This document shows, in pieces, positions 39,301-46,002 of a stretch of DNA of 64,000 nucleotides; within the stretch, counting starts at the first letter, position 1, and every line of letters starts with the position of its first letter. The notes below the pieces were generated by a model that saw nothing but the letters and a program-made list of their open reading frames with translations, was not told the origin of the DNA and ran no database searches. The position numbers and the translations under genes were made by a program. The stretch comes from Trileptium ribeirensis (lineage: Eukaryota > Nematoda > Enoplea > Enoplida > Thoracostomopsidae), in the NCBI GenBank assembly GCA_030248225.1, contig JASANE010024821.1:1-64000 (forward strand), written 5' to 3'.

Positions 39301-42236
39301 ACCTTCTTTCCGTATAGAGTACTAAAATGAGATAAAAACCCTCATTTTGACCCGTGACCTTGAACCACGTTGGCGCCTTACCCCCGTACCCATGGAACCA
39401 TAGGTAGCAGAGCAAAACCAACACCGGCAATGACTTTCTCATGCCCGAAAACCGCTAAGAGAAACTTTTCGCCCGCCCAGGGCGTCAGGACAAATTTTCG
39501 AATTTTAGGTCGAGGAACCAAGAGGGTGTCACACCTCAAACCTCATAACTCCAGACCCAGAGCCTTACCAGACAAAATAGAAGCATCGGCATTTATCGTT
39601 TTACTATGAAATAAAACCAACCAGAGAAAAAATTTTAAGGTTAAGATAAAAATCACCATGCTATCGTGAAGGGTACCTAAAACAGGGAAAAAACTCTCGT
39701 TTTGATCTCCGATTCCGGACCCAGACCTCAAGTCAAAAACGCTCGGGTAAATCGACTATGTCAATTCGAATGAGCCCAAGATCATGAAAATCGGTATGTC
39801 GTTTCCCAGTTATGGCCGATCACACACACACAGATGGAATTTAAAACATTTCACCCCTCCAACACACAATCTCCACTACGTTACACTACGCTCTGATAAC
39901 AATGTCAAACTGTCATGGTTCAATATTTTATTAACTACACCGAGTTCAATAAAATCAATTTGTAAATGATAAATGTTAGAACTTTTAGCGTATCATAACA
40001 TGGCAATTCGTCAAAGAATTCAACGGCATTGGAAATATGCATTTGTCCAATTATATATCCCGACAAATATTTTGGGTTTTCCGTCACAACGTTAGCGCTT
40101 TTTGGAAACTTGGAATGGTTCTGTGAGGGCTTGAAATATCAGCAATTTCTGAACATTATATTTTCAGGATGCTGATCGGACAGACTATGTATTTTGTTTA
40201 CTGTTAGAAAGAAGTGTCATCTATAAAATCTATAATGTTTTACCACATCCAAGTACAACCAGGATTGCTAATTGCCTCTGTTATAAAGAGAACTGTATAT
40301 ATATGTATGTATACAACTGCAAAGGCGGGAAATGTTACCCGAAACAGATCGCGATCTTAGAGTTGAAATATTGTTTTTTATTATAAATGTATTAATTAGT
40401 CATCAAACATTTTGTACAAAAAACTAAAAACATCTACGATGAAATATGACCTTCAATGCTGCAAGAGCTTGATTAATAACAATACTTCTGTACATTCAGT
40501 CAACATTTTAGCCAATTAACTTACCGAGTGTCGATATTGCAAGCGTCGCAGCGTCTTTTCCGCCAAATATGAACTGCTGCTAGAAAAATACACAAAACTA
40601 ACTGGACGTTAATTTAGTACATCACCGTGAGTATGAAATGCAAAAAACACACCGTGAGTATGAAATGCAAAATAAAACAATTTTCGGTCGAGCACTAACC
40701 GATATGCTCGATATAGAACAGCCGAACGTCCTGGTATTTGTACACAAAATCGTCATCGAATTCGTCGTCGTCTTCACCACAACCCTCGTTGTATGCATCG
40801 TAGCATTCACGCCAATCCTCGTCGATGATATCATTACAATTACTACTGTAATTATTATGCTGAATTGGTTGTTGCTGCTGTTGAGTTTGCCAAAGGCTTG
40901 AGCGAAACGTGTAACTGCCATTACCATCATTCCCGTCTTTGACCGACCCGTTTGTTGTTTTATTATCACAGCTATTATCGGCATTTTTAGTGTCATTATT
41001 CGAAGGTCCCACTGATGAACTTGAGCTTCGTGTCGATGAACGCTGCGCTCGCTTATGATCAATCAAGCACGTACTGCTATTCGGGCAGTAATTGGCGATG
41101 AACACGTCTTCGTCACCAGGCGGCGAGCAGCTCTGACAAACGGTGTATTCGTTGCGCTCACGAACCGAGCTGCACTCGCCCGATGGTGATAAAGAATAAT
41201 TGTTACTGGCGGCTTGCGATGGAATCGATATAGAGTTAAATTTTTTGCGTCGACTATATTTCGACCATTTATCTTCGCCAATAGCACCGACTGTTTCTTC
41301 GGACCAATTTCCGGTTTTTTGTTTTTGCTGATTTCGTGGTTCACTACGCGGTCCCTCTAACACAGCTACGGCACGGTCGCGGCTCATCATTTTAGAGAAC
41401 GACAAGGACAACCGTCGAAAGTCTTTGTGAATTGCACAATCAGCCGCTACACCTGTAGTTGTCGGTGGAGGCGTGTGTCCTGAAAATTTGCTTCGGGACG
41501 GTACTTTACGAGGAACTAGGAGAGCATTTGGAGCGCCGGCGACTGCGCCTAAATACGGCCGACTGTAAATATTAAGACCGCGGCGTGAGTTAAAATAGCT
41601 ACTGTAACATGAATTCGATCGATGTTTTGCTTTTGAAACTGATTTTTTAGTATCGCAATTTAATCTCTCCAAATTTAAATGAGTCTCTGTTGCAATATTT
41701 TCATTGTCGATAGCCACTGTTTTTGCTGACCTCAAGTTTTTACTGGCGTATCCGCGTTTTGCACTTTCTCGGCTGTTATGGATGAACTCGCCCATATCAA
41801 TGGTTATCGAATCTGATTCATACCGTTTATGTTGGCGTGTTTGCATACTTGTACGATCGTATTCATTGTCAGAAGGCCTACTGGTTTCAGCAATGACTTT
41901 ATTACAGCTGTTCAAATACTGACTACGTTTTACCGTGTCGGATGTGCTTTTCGTTACCGTTAAATCCGGCCTGGCGCTGTGATTTTTCTTTGAACCATTA
42001 GTATCAGTCATCGGCACTACCTTTCCTGGATATCTTGTATGATCACAGGACACGTGTCCTCGATTTGTTTTATCGGTAATCACCGGTGGCGATTTCCGGG
42101 CACTAACAGCTGATTGCGGCATTTGCGTTGGCAAGAATGTTTCCTCTGCGTCCGAAACCGAGCGACGACCTCCATGATTTGAGTTACTCAAGCGGAAAAA
42201 GTTACTCAGAAATGACACAGTAGACACGCTAGACAT
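9285..42236 (-). CDS. AMP-activated protein kinase gamma subunit, long isoform (12 coding exons)
   Basis: This is the regulatory subunit of the AMPK heterotrimer. Its four CBS motifs bind AMP, ADP and ATP and so tune kinase activity to cell energy state. The joined exons are 42236-40700, 37448-37348, 32468-32435, 23919-23872, 21853-21749, 20663-20612, 19139-19013, 17367-17287, 16940-16818, 15124-15053, 12659-12585 and 9386-9285. They form 2457 nt, 818 residues plus TAG. Every junction has GT/AG and matching phase. Residues 1-512 are a Ser/Thr/Asn-rich extension. CBS1 shows 'GVRAAPLWD' and 'TITDFI', CBS2 'IHRLPV' and 'THKRIL', CBS3 '[10 protein letters not shown]' and 'AKFDVI', and CBS4 'VHRMLIVDD' and 'SLSDLL'. 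By family knowledge these hold the counterparts of mammalian gamma1 R70, H151/R152, K170, R224 and H298/R299, and the ribose-binding Asp residues; all are present. The start is the first ATG after an in-frame TAA at 42258-42260. Shorter isoforms from internal promoters are known in this family and would not be visible here. Confidence 0.95.
9387..12584 (-). other. AMPK gamma intron 11
   Basis: 3198 nt of AT-rich DNA. No transposon end, conserved peptide or long tandem repeat was recognised. Confidence 0.5.
12585..12659 (-). CDS. AMPK gamma exon 11 (start of CBS4, residues 761-785)
   Basis: Acceptor TTACAG, donor GTGTGT, 25 codons, phase 0 at both ends. It encodes '[15 protein letters not shown]' and then '[10 protein letters not shown]', matching the family's 'YFEGVxKC...ETIxxRxVxAE'. 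Confidence 0.93.
13396..13697. mobile_element. Mariner-like short element with a minisatellite interior
   Basis: The left end reads CAGCCACGGATAAAATTAAC followed by TGCAC. The right end, reversed, reads CACATGCGGAACGAATTAAC followed by AGCAC. Both are bounded by TA, the Tc1/mariner target duplication. The interior is a degenerate minisatellite of about 20-26 bp units around 'cgtttaaacgcacacgca'. It has no transposase frame, so it is nonautonomous. It lies in AMPK gamma intron 10. Confidence 0.7.
13979..14220. mobile_element. Mariner-like MITE with ATCGAAATTTCGAT palindromic interior
   Basis: The left end is CAGTCACGGCCAGAAATAAG and the reversed right end CTGTCGCGGCCATGAATAAG, followed by TGCA on both sides and flanked by TA. 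The interior repeats 'cgatcgaaatttcgatcgat' and variants and can fold extensively. There is no open frame of note. The ends closely resemble those of the elements at 13396, 17810 and 20932. It lies in AMPK gamma intron 10. Confidence 0.75.
14221..15052. other. Remainder of AMPK gamma intron 10
   Basis: No element ends were recognised. A 103-codon minus-strand frame at 14431-14742 was checked as a possible exon. It does not match AMPK gamma, and the phases of exons 10 and 11 already join without it. Confidence 0.4.
15053..15124 (-). CDS. AMPK gamma exon 10 (residues 737-760)
   Basis: Acceptor TTTAG, donor GTAAGT, 24 codons, phase 0 at both ends. It encodes '[19 protein letters not shown]' and then 'KHRSD', matching the 'NLAAEKTYNNLDxxVxxAL' helix after CBS3. 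Confidence 0.96.
15125..16310 (-). other. AMPK gamma intron 9, distal part
   Basis: AT-rich, no recognised element. The intron continues into the tandem repeat at 16319. Confidence 0.4.
16319..16665. repeat. Two-copy tandem repeat, period about 173
   Basis: 'ggttcaaaacgggttctaaa' at 16319 and 'gggtcaaaaatattttcata' at 16492 begin two diverged copies. They share 'cccaaaatacay(g/a)aa', 'tgctaatat', 'aaccgctc(g/t)ag' and 'gagcaat..catcct'. The repeat lies in intron 9, just 3' of CBS3 exon 9 in transcript order. Confidence 0.6.
16600..16790 (-). repeat. Dispersed repeat, inverted relative to 23516-23735
   Basis: Reversed, this segment contains 'gttgaatatgtaattcagag' and then a 'agttga(g)aaga' block, matching the plus-strand copy in intron 4 ('gttgaatatgtaatttagag' near 23553). 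No ends or target duplications are clear. It lies in intron 9. Confidence 0.6.
16818..16940 (-). CDS. AMPK gamma exon 9 (CBS3, residues 696-736)
   Basis: Acceptor AAAAG, donor GTAAGT, 41 codons, phase 0 at both ends. It encodes '[18 protein letters not shown]' and then '[11 protein letters not shown]', closing with 'AKFDVI'. Arg713 corresponds to gamma1 R224 and Asp734 to the CBS3 ribose-binding Asp. The neighbouring residue is Lys712 where mammals have His or Arg. Confidence 0.96.
16941..17286 (-). other. AMPK gamma intron 8
   Basis: 346 nt, the shortest intron of the gene, GTTAGT...AAAAG. No embedded element was seen, in contrast to the other introns. Confidence 0.8.
17287..17367 (-). CDS. 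AMPK gamma exon 8 (CBS2-CBS3 linker, residues 669-695)
   Basis: Acceptor TTTAG, donor GTTAGT, exactly 27 codons, phase 0 at both ends. It encodes '[20 protein letters not shown]' and then 'SWDGVYT', which aligns to the family's 'LPKPxFMxxTLxELxIGTY' linker. Confidence 0.93.
17810..17921. mobile_element. 112-bp palindromic MITE (mariner-like ends)
   Basis: The left end CAGTTATGATCAGAAATAAA and the reversed right end CAGTTACTTTCAGAAATAAA continue into a shared 'TTTTTCGCG' block, so about 35 bp at each end are inverted copies. The right flank is TA and the left AA. It is too short to code for anything. It lies in AMPK gamma intron 7. Confidence 0.7.
17922..19012. other. Remainder of AMPK gamma intron 7
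   Basis: It carries unrecognised frames of 114 codons (minus, 17896-18240) and 102 codons (plus, 18565-18873). Neither shows a conserved motif, and both overlap other frames. Confidence 0.35.
19013..19139 (-). CDS. AMPK gamma exon 7 (CBS2, residues 626-668)
   Basis: Acceptor TTTTAG, donor GTAAGT. The 127 nt encode '[18 protein letters not shown]' and then '[19 protein letters not shown]'. His640 and Arg641 match gamma1 H151/R152, and Lys659/Arg660 match K170/R171. The usual 'PVID' reads 'PVMN' here, a conservative drift outside the phosphate-contact residues. Confidence 0.95.
19890..20065. repeat. AT-rich hairpin array
   Basis: Alternating 'ttataaaaactgttataac' and 'ctgtatatat' words occur in both orientations and can form several nested hairpins. 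No terminal duplication was found. It lies in AMPK gamma intron 6. Confidence 0.6.
20612..20663 (-). CDS. AMPK gamma exon 6 (52 nt, residues 609-625)
   Basis: Acceptor TTTTAG, donor GTAAAT. It encodes '[16 protein letters not shown]', the strand leading into CBS2, between a split Ala and a split Ser codon. The match to the family is weaker here (compare 'PLVSISPDDSL'). Its identity rests on position, on exact phase with both neighbours, and on the 'P...I...(E/D)SL' pattern restored by splicing. Confidence 0.88.
20932..21518. mobile_element. Mariner-like element filled by a 26-bp minisatellite
   Basis: The left end is CAGTCACACACAAAATTAAC and the reversed right end CAATCGCGGACAGAATTAAC, both followed by TGCAC. 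Between them lie about 20 units of the type 'gtgcgtttaaacgctttt' plus 'gcgtgc', period roughly 22-28. The unit is the reverse complement of the one inside 13396-13697. The flanking dinucleotides are not a clean TA pair. It lies in AMPK gamma intron 5, about 230 bp from exon 5. Confidence 0.65.
21749..21853 (-). CDS. AMPK gamma exon 5 (end of CBS1, residues 575-608)
   Basis: Acceptor TTCTAG, donor GTTAAT (a weak donor). It encodes '[13 protein letters not shown]' and then a variable linker ending 'EEHKISTW'. Asp580 is the CBS1 ribose-contact Asp of 'TITDFI'. The linker between is longer and more polar than in vertebrates. Confidence 0.92.
21890..22079 (-). mobile_element. LINE ORF2 C-terminal scrap
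   Basis: On the minus strand '[17 protein letters not shown]' followed by '[12 protein letters not shown]' matches the 'FRVAGPRLWNSLP...LDSFKKxLKTYLF' tail typical of L2/CR1-type non-LTR ORF2 proteins. It stops shortly after and no RT is attached. It lies in AMPK gamma intron 4. Confidence 0.65.
22080..23515. other. Middle of AMPK gamma intron 4
   Basis: Mostly unrecognised AT-rich DNA. A minus-strand GGTTCGAATCC word near 22485 looks like a Pol III B box but has no A box or clover-leaf around it. It could be a decayed SINE. Confidence 0.35.
23516..23735 (+). repeat. Dispersed repeat, partner of 16600-16790
   Basis: It shares 'gttgaatatgtaatttagag', the 'agctat' block and the 'cgattat...agttgaaga' order with the reverse complement of 16600-16790. 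It lies in intron 4, about 140 bp from exon 4. Confidence 0.6.
23872..23919 (-). CDS. AMPK gamma exon 4 (48 nt, CBS1 binding loop, residues 558-574)
   Basis: Acceptor TTACAG, donor GTGAGT. It encodes '[15 protein letters not shown]' with split Gly codons at both ends. Arg560 matches the gamma1 R70 that contacts nucleotide phosphates. The exon is 48 nt with phase 1 on both sides, so its skipping would keep the frame. Confidence 0.95.
23920..24974. other. AMPK gamma intron 3, region next to exon 4
   Basis: No gene or clear element. A short G-rich patch lies at 24540-24660. Confidence 0.4.
24975..25236. repeat. Four-unit tandem repeat, 66-71 bp period
   Basis: Units start at 24975, 25041, 25112 and 25179 with 'atat(c/a)gtttcct(g)gaac'. 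Each continues with 'acctgccaacattggtta' and 'catacatcagttattccc' variants. It lies in AMPK gamma intron 3. Confidence 0.8.
25237..27319. other. AMPK gamma intron 3, unrecognised part
   Basis: No conserved peptide or transposon end was found. The open frames at 25996-26393 show no motif. Confidence 0.4.
27320..29160 (-). mobile_element. Broken L2/CR1-like LINE, interrupted by a MITE
   Basis: Reading the minus strand from 29160, one finds the region before the RT core ('[17 protein letters not shown]', about 29100-29040) and '[14 protein letters not shown]' (about 29000-28950). After a foreign insert (28487-28944) come '[20 protein letters not shown]', '[17 protein letters not shown]' and 'SSALDTID'. 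The palm catalytic motif 'SYADDMQTC' lies near 28020, and '[16 protein letters not shown]' follows at about 27820-27770. The C-terminal part includes '[20 protein letters not shown]' (27470-27400). Stops and frame changes break it everywhere. The order is collinear with a single ORF2, so this is one decayed copy, in AMPK gamma intron 3 and in gene orientation. Confidence 0.88.
28487..28944. mobile_element. MITE nested in the LINE (CCCGACCC-rich ends)
   Basis: The insert splits the LINE between 'LNERLE' and 'NNNLLSKY'. It is flanked by near-identical 7-8 bp (tttcaag at 28480-28486, tttccag at 28945-28951), consistent with a hAT-type 8-bp target duplication. Both ends are full of cccgaccc / gggtcggg words, as in hAT-like subterminal repeats. 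It has no coding capacity. Confidence 0.6.
29161..32434. other. AMPK gamma intron 3, part next to exon 3
   Basis: 29880-30330 is almost pure A/T low-complexity DNA with repeated 'tttatttaataaatatatta' words. 31380-32200 is a degenerate repeat of 'ggtacaat...tatac' and 'aataacaatgaat' words. The stretch between them (30330-31380) is more mixed and unrecognised. No exon was found. Confidence 0.45.
32435..32468 (-). CDS. AMPK gamma exon 3 (34-nt microexon, residues 547-557)
   Basis: Only 34 nt encode '[11 protein letters not shown]' plus the first base of Gly558. It is framed by a TTTTAG acceptor and a GTAAGT donor. It sits between introns of 4879 and 8515 nt, so gene finders would easily miss it. 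The peptide is a signature of AMPK gamma CBS1, and its phases (0 in, 1 out) fit both neighbours exactly. Confidence 0.95.
32905..33974 (-). mobile_element. hAT-like nonautonomous element, copy 1 (inverted, one end damaged)
   Basis: This is the reverse complement of the family seen complete at 42511-43620. The left side begins 'gagagaataaccggaaccg' and holds the 'aagtttcgaagaccagg' block in reverse. The right side ends in 'ccggaaccgcaaccgg' and 'ccggaaccgaaacctg', lacking about 15 bp of the terminus. No matching target duplication was found. It lies in AMPK gamma intron 2. Confidence 0.8.
33975..35852. other. AMPK gamma intron 2, middle
   Basis: No recognised gene. The 144-codon frame at 33809-34243 starts inside the hAT-like copy and is not conserved with its sister copies. 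Confidence 0.4.
35853..36607. repeat. 241-bp tandem duplication, second unit split by a MITE
   Basis: Unit one begins 'cgtttagcaacgcataag' at 35853 and unit two 'cgtttagcacagcattat' at 36094. Both contain 'tataatcttat', 'agctttgt(a/t)cg(t/c)tct', 'taatgaaaa' and 'gag(t/c)ccacctgc'-like blocks in the same order. Unit two is longer by the inserted element at 36234-36482. It lies in AMPK gamma intron 2. Confidence 0.7.
36234..36482. mobile_element. 249-bp GC-rich foldback MITE with 8-bp target duplication
   Basis: The target site catgacct occurs immediately left (36226-36233) and right (36483-36490). The ends are inverted: GGCTAGTCCA at the left and, reversed, TGGCTAGTCCA at the right. The interior repeats 'ttttgccggggg' and similar words on both strands and is strikingly GC-rich against the AT-rich host. 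It has no transposase frame. The first T of the right end makes a 7-bp duplication equally possible. Confidence 0.8.
36608..37347. other. AMPK gamma intron 2, part next to exon 2
   Basis: A 121-codon plus-strand frame (36790-37155) has no recognisable motif. No element ends were identified. Confidence 0.4.
37348..37448 (-). CDS. AMPK gamma exon 2 (residues 513-546)
   Basis: The acceptor is TTAG and the donor GTAAGT. The 101 nt encode the conserved entry to CBS1, including '[13 protein letters not shown]', which is close to identical to animal AMPK gamma. The leading two bases complete a Glu codon with the final G of exon 1, and the exon ends on a codon boundary. Confidence 0.95.
37531..37797. 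repeat. Member of the 360-bp repeat array
   Basis: It shares 'cgcccaggacgtcagaacaa', 'ataactccagaaccggagcc' and 'ttactatgaaataaaaccaa' with the units at 38950-39735. About 1.15 kb of unrelated sequence separates it from them. It lies in AMPK gamma intron 1. Confidence 0.75.
37860..38190 (+). repeat. Dispersed repeat, inverted copy at 51640-51970
   Basis: 'cagggctctatctt', 'gggttttggggtat', 'cttcgagac.agggtcgccc' and 'cacagttttgac' all reappear in reverse complement and reverse order at 51640-51970. No coding frame. It lies in AMPK gamma intron 1, wedged into the 360-bp repeat array. Confidence 0.65.
38950..39735. repeat. Tandem array, period about 360
   Basis: Two full units and a partial third are present. 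Each runs 'gtgaagggta.taaaa', 'aaccaacaccggcaatg', 'cgcccaggacgtcag', 'ataactccagaaccggagcc', 'aaataaaaccaaccagag'. Divergence between units is moderate. It lies in AMPK gamma intron 1. Confidence 0.8.
39736..40699. other. AMPK gamma intron 1, part next to exon 1
   Basis: Mostly unrecognised. A perfect 24-bp-scale duplication of 'accgtgagtatgaaatgcaa' lies at about 40624-40670, some 30 bp from the exon 1 donor. Confidence 0.45.
40700..42236 (-). CDS. AMPK gamma exon 1: N-terminal extension (residues 1-512)
   Basis: This is one uninterrupted reading frame of 512 codons plus one base, ending at a GTTAGT donor. The encoded segment has no recognisable domain. It is rich in Ser, Thr, Asn, Arg and Lys, with a basic 'DFRRLSLSF' patch near residues 272-280 (an RRxS-type kinase site), a Ser run near 402-408, a five-Gln run near 452-456 and an acidic '[11 protein letters not shown]' stretch at 487-497. 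Long disordered N-terminal extensions are known in some fly and vertebrate gamma isoforms and vary greatly between species. The frame would run one codon into the intron (GGT) before a stop, so the splice at 40700 is needed to reach the CBS domains. Confidence 0.9.
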
Positions 42237-42318
42237 GTTGTTGTAGCGGTTTGTTGCTTATAAGACTACATCTTTCATTACATATATAATAACGGCCTGT
42301 GATAGCTTTCAGTAAACA

Positions 42319-42325
42319 TTTTATA
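42319..42325 (-). promoter_or_regulatory. Candidate TATA box of AMPK gamma
   Basis: On the minus strand TATAAAA lies 83-89 nt upstream of the proposed start codon, with no obvious splice acceptor between. Such words are common in AT-rich DNA and a further 5' exon cannot be excluded. Confidence 0.2.
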
Positions 42326-42510
42326 AATACAGCTTTGACTGACTTCATTTGATATTCGGATACTTACGTTACGTTGGCAACAAATGTGAATAGATGTGCT
42401 TCGCATACTGCACACGTGTACAATGCCGGTACTGTAATAACTGTTCGAAAGGGGGCCAGGTATTGTACGTATTCAACGGTTTGGCTTCTCCTAGACTTGG
42501 ATCTAAATAC

Positions 42511-43620
42511 CAGGGAGTAACCGGAATTCCAGTTCCGGTTGCGGTTCCGGCGAAGTGCAAAAGCCATACCGGAATCGAAATTCCGGTTAAAAATTTTGTT
42601 CCAAATTTTCCACATTTTTGCTTCATCTGCGGTCCAAACATATGTATACACTGATTAAGTTCCAATACAACTAAACAAAGGAAAAGATTTGCTCGGCAAT
42701 TTGCCGTGTGAAACGTAAGTAGGGCGCATAATTTCAGTAGGAATTTTTCAACTTAATCTTCAGGAGTTTGTTAACAAAACAAAGCCAAGTCGATGCTTGT
42801 AACAGCTGTTTTACACATTCAGAAGTCTGTGGAGTATGTTCAAATTAAACCGGTCCAACTCGGTAACAGAGAATGGATTACGTAGAATTACTTAGCGTAA
42901 GCTTGGCTAACCTAAATTGCTTCAAGCACCAGCCACTGCGCTTGTAAACTTTGTAATTCAGTCTACATTGAAGTAAAGTAACGTTATTTGCAACGCAGCC
43001 AGAAGTTGCGTTCTTGGCAATGAACTGTATTTATTGAAACTGTGCGAGCAGTATCACCGTTTGTCTCATTTTCAGCATTCTGATTAGAAAGTTATAAACA
43101 TTATCATCTAATTGACGGGCACTGGTTGCCCAACCCCACGGATCAGAAAATTGCCTTCTATTATTTTCTCTTAGAACCATATAAACCAAATTTCAAGTTT
43201 CTTACAGAAAAAAATGTAACGTATATTTAGTAAAAGAAGACGACTGGAGACAGGCGAATGTGTTTATTCTACGCTCCATGCGTTGTAAGCACATTCAGTT
43301 TGACGCAATATACGCAAGGGTGTATATTGGAAGGTATTTTTTGCTCTGGGTGTCCTAAAACCGACATATTGATCAATAAATAAACATTAGCTTCCTCAGT
43401 CTCTTTAAAGTTTCAGAAAGGCAACAATGCCTTCGCAATGCATTAAGTTTAATGTAAAAGTTATTTTTAATACATTTGAAATCCACTGTATATATATATC
43501 TTCATTTATTTTTTCATCTGTTTTACTATATATAAGTTTCGAAGACCAGGTTCCGGTTCCGGTTTAAATGGACGGTTCCGATTGCTTGTTCCAATAAATT
43601 TCGGTTCCGGCTATTCCCTG
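42511..43620 (+). mobile_element. hAT-like nonautonomous element, copy 2 (complete)
   Basis: 1110 bp, with ctaaatac repeated exactly on each side (42503-42510 and 43621-43628), the 8-bp duplication typical of hAT transposons. The ends are inverted: CAGGGAGTAACCGGAA at the left and, reversed, CAGGGAATAGCCGGAA at the right. Clusters of 'ccggttccgg' lie inside both ends. There is no transposase frame. It ends about 275 bp upstream of the AMPK gamma start codon. Confidence 0.9.
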
Positions 43621-43628
43621 CTAAATAC

Positions 43629-46002
43629 ATTTCTCAACGAAATTCGACGAAGTGTAGAGTGACCGTTCAAGTATAAAAGGATTTAAATTAGTTTCTCTAA
43701 TTTCACCCTCAACGAACGATATCTTCCATGATATGACTTAGATATAGGGTTATACTATTTCTCTATTGGTATATATATTCTATATTTTGCAAATACCTTC
43801 ATGCCAATATGTATCGCAAATCGCACAAAATGTGTTTATAAACTGTAGGTGACATGTGCGTAAAACCCAGTTTAAAGCCATAGTTGCGTCCGTTGCTGCA
43901 CATTGAGCGAAGCGACCACATTAATTTCGTCAATACAAGATGATCTGATAAATCCACCTTTCAACTAGGAAAACCAAGTGACTAAACGAAACAGAAAATA
44001 TTGCTCATGTTTAACTACAAAGCCAGGTACTGAAGGATTGCCTCAAGTAAACCCGAAATTGGTCGCACGAATGACAATGCTAACCTTTTCCTTTTTAAAA
44101 TTTATTAGTGATAGTATGCATCTTCAAGAAGCGTACTTATCCGCGGTTCTTGCAAACGTACAAATGTGATGCAGTGCATTATGCTTTTTAAAATATTTTT
44201 ACAAGCATGTAATACGGACAAAGATGCATGTAGTGATTATTCGATTTAATATTGTTGCACACTTTAAAACTTGCAGTACTCACACGTAGCGTGAGTTTTC
44301 AAATCGCTTTAATGTGCCAAGATTATGCATGAATACAATATCGAGAAAAATTTGGATATTAGGATCAGTAAAGCAACTGGACCAGAGAGCGCTTATGACA
44401 TGAGATTGCGTCACCAATATGCATACTAATAAGCCGGACTATTATTTCACCCTCGGACACACACCTGTTACCAGCTGCGCGGAAAGAGCCGTTTTTGCAT
44501 ATTAGAACGTAGTCCGTCCCAATGGCATATTTATTACACACGCATTACCCATGTAGTAGGCACACGATACATATGGCAACGTCAGAAATTCTTATCAGAG
44601 GTCGATTCAGATAGCATACCGTTTAACGGATTGAATAATGCCGCATCAGAGGTTCGGGCAAAACTCGACAAAGCATGGTTTAATATATATATATAGCTTC
44701 TCGAGTGGGCGCGAACAGTCAGTACTATCAGTAACATAAAACTTTTCAAGACCAACTTAAAGCATAGAAAACTAAACAGGCGCATGGTTATGGTTTTCAT
44801 AAATAGAAAGCCCACTCCAAACTAGTGATTTGATATATATGATAATACGCCAAACCTTAAAAGCGGTTGAATTAAGATAGAAAGCGGTTTGATAAGAATA
44901 ACGTGTCTTCGTAACACTAAGATGTTTAGAAACACGGCGATTTGACAACCGAATGTAGGATTTGAATTTTGCAACGCTTATTCAGTTTCAGCGGCAGGTA
45001 AGAACCGTCATTAAAGAAAAATAAAATTTTTCGACGAGGTATCCTTGTAAGGTATTTGTTGACTCCAATATTTTTCTCTACTTGACAAGGCGCCGGTTGT
45101 AATTTTACAAATTTGAATGTCACGACAGTGTTGTTCTGAACACGTAAAAACAACTGGCAGATGCACAACTAAAATGTTGTCTGATATTTTGAAATAAGCA
45201 TCGTTAGAAGCAGTAAAATCAGTAAAAATTCAGCTAACACATGCTCTGTAGAGACCTCGGTGCAGTAATTTAAACCACTAGCCATGCCATTTCGAACAGT
45301 AAAATCGACTTATGTAATTCGAATAACATATATAGATAGCGAGGTAATATATACTGTTGTATTAGTTATGAAAATTACGGATGCTTTCGCGAAAGCCAGC
45401 TTTATGGGTATAGCGAAATATAGCACCAGCGCTGTTTAGCGTCACTATTTCCGAGTACAATTTTTTTCACAACGTCGCGTTTATAGCAGCATGCAATATG
45501 GCAAAGTTGTCGGCACACACTGAACATCTTGGTCATAAATACTGAAACGAATAAAAAGAAACTATTTTGGGATTAAACTCATACACGCAGTGCAAAATAC
45601 TGTCGTAGTTATAATAGCAACAAAAAATATTAACAATTTCGTATCGTTATGCAAGCAGGTTACGAAGCAAAGGTATTTTTTGTAAAACGGGAGTTGACGA
45701 TTATATACTATTACATGGAAGCACGTATTCATTATGCCGCTGAAAACATCTAATCCAAAAATGATACCGCGGAAAGAGGAGCAAAAGCTAAATTAATGAT
45801 CGGGTAGAATGAAAATTACCGATGATTGGGTAGTGGTCAAATGCCGGTGCAAAAAAACTGTAAATACTGATTTTATAGCAACACCTTTACCGTAGTACGC
45901 CACATACTGCACAAAAAAACACCACACATGCACAAGGTGTGAAGTCCCCGGGAAATAGCCGTGATTGGCGGGGGGGGCAGTAGGTGAGGTAAGGGTAGGG
46001 GC
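43629..46002. other. Intergenic DNA, nothing recognised
   Basis: No conserved peptide or element boundary was seen. Short open frames at 43978-44169 and 44582-44815 lack motifs. Confidence 0.4.
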
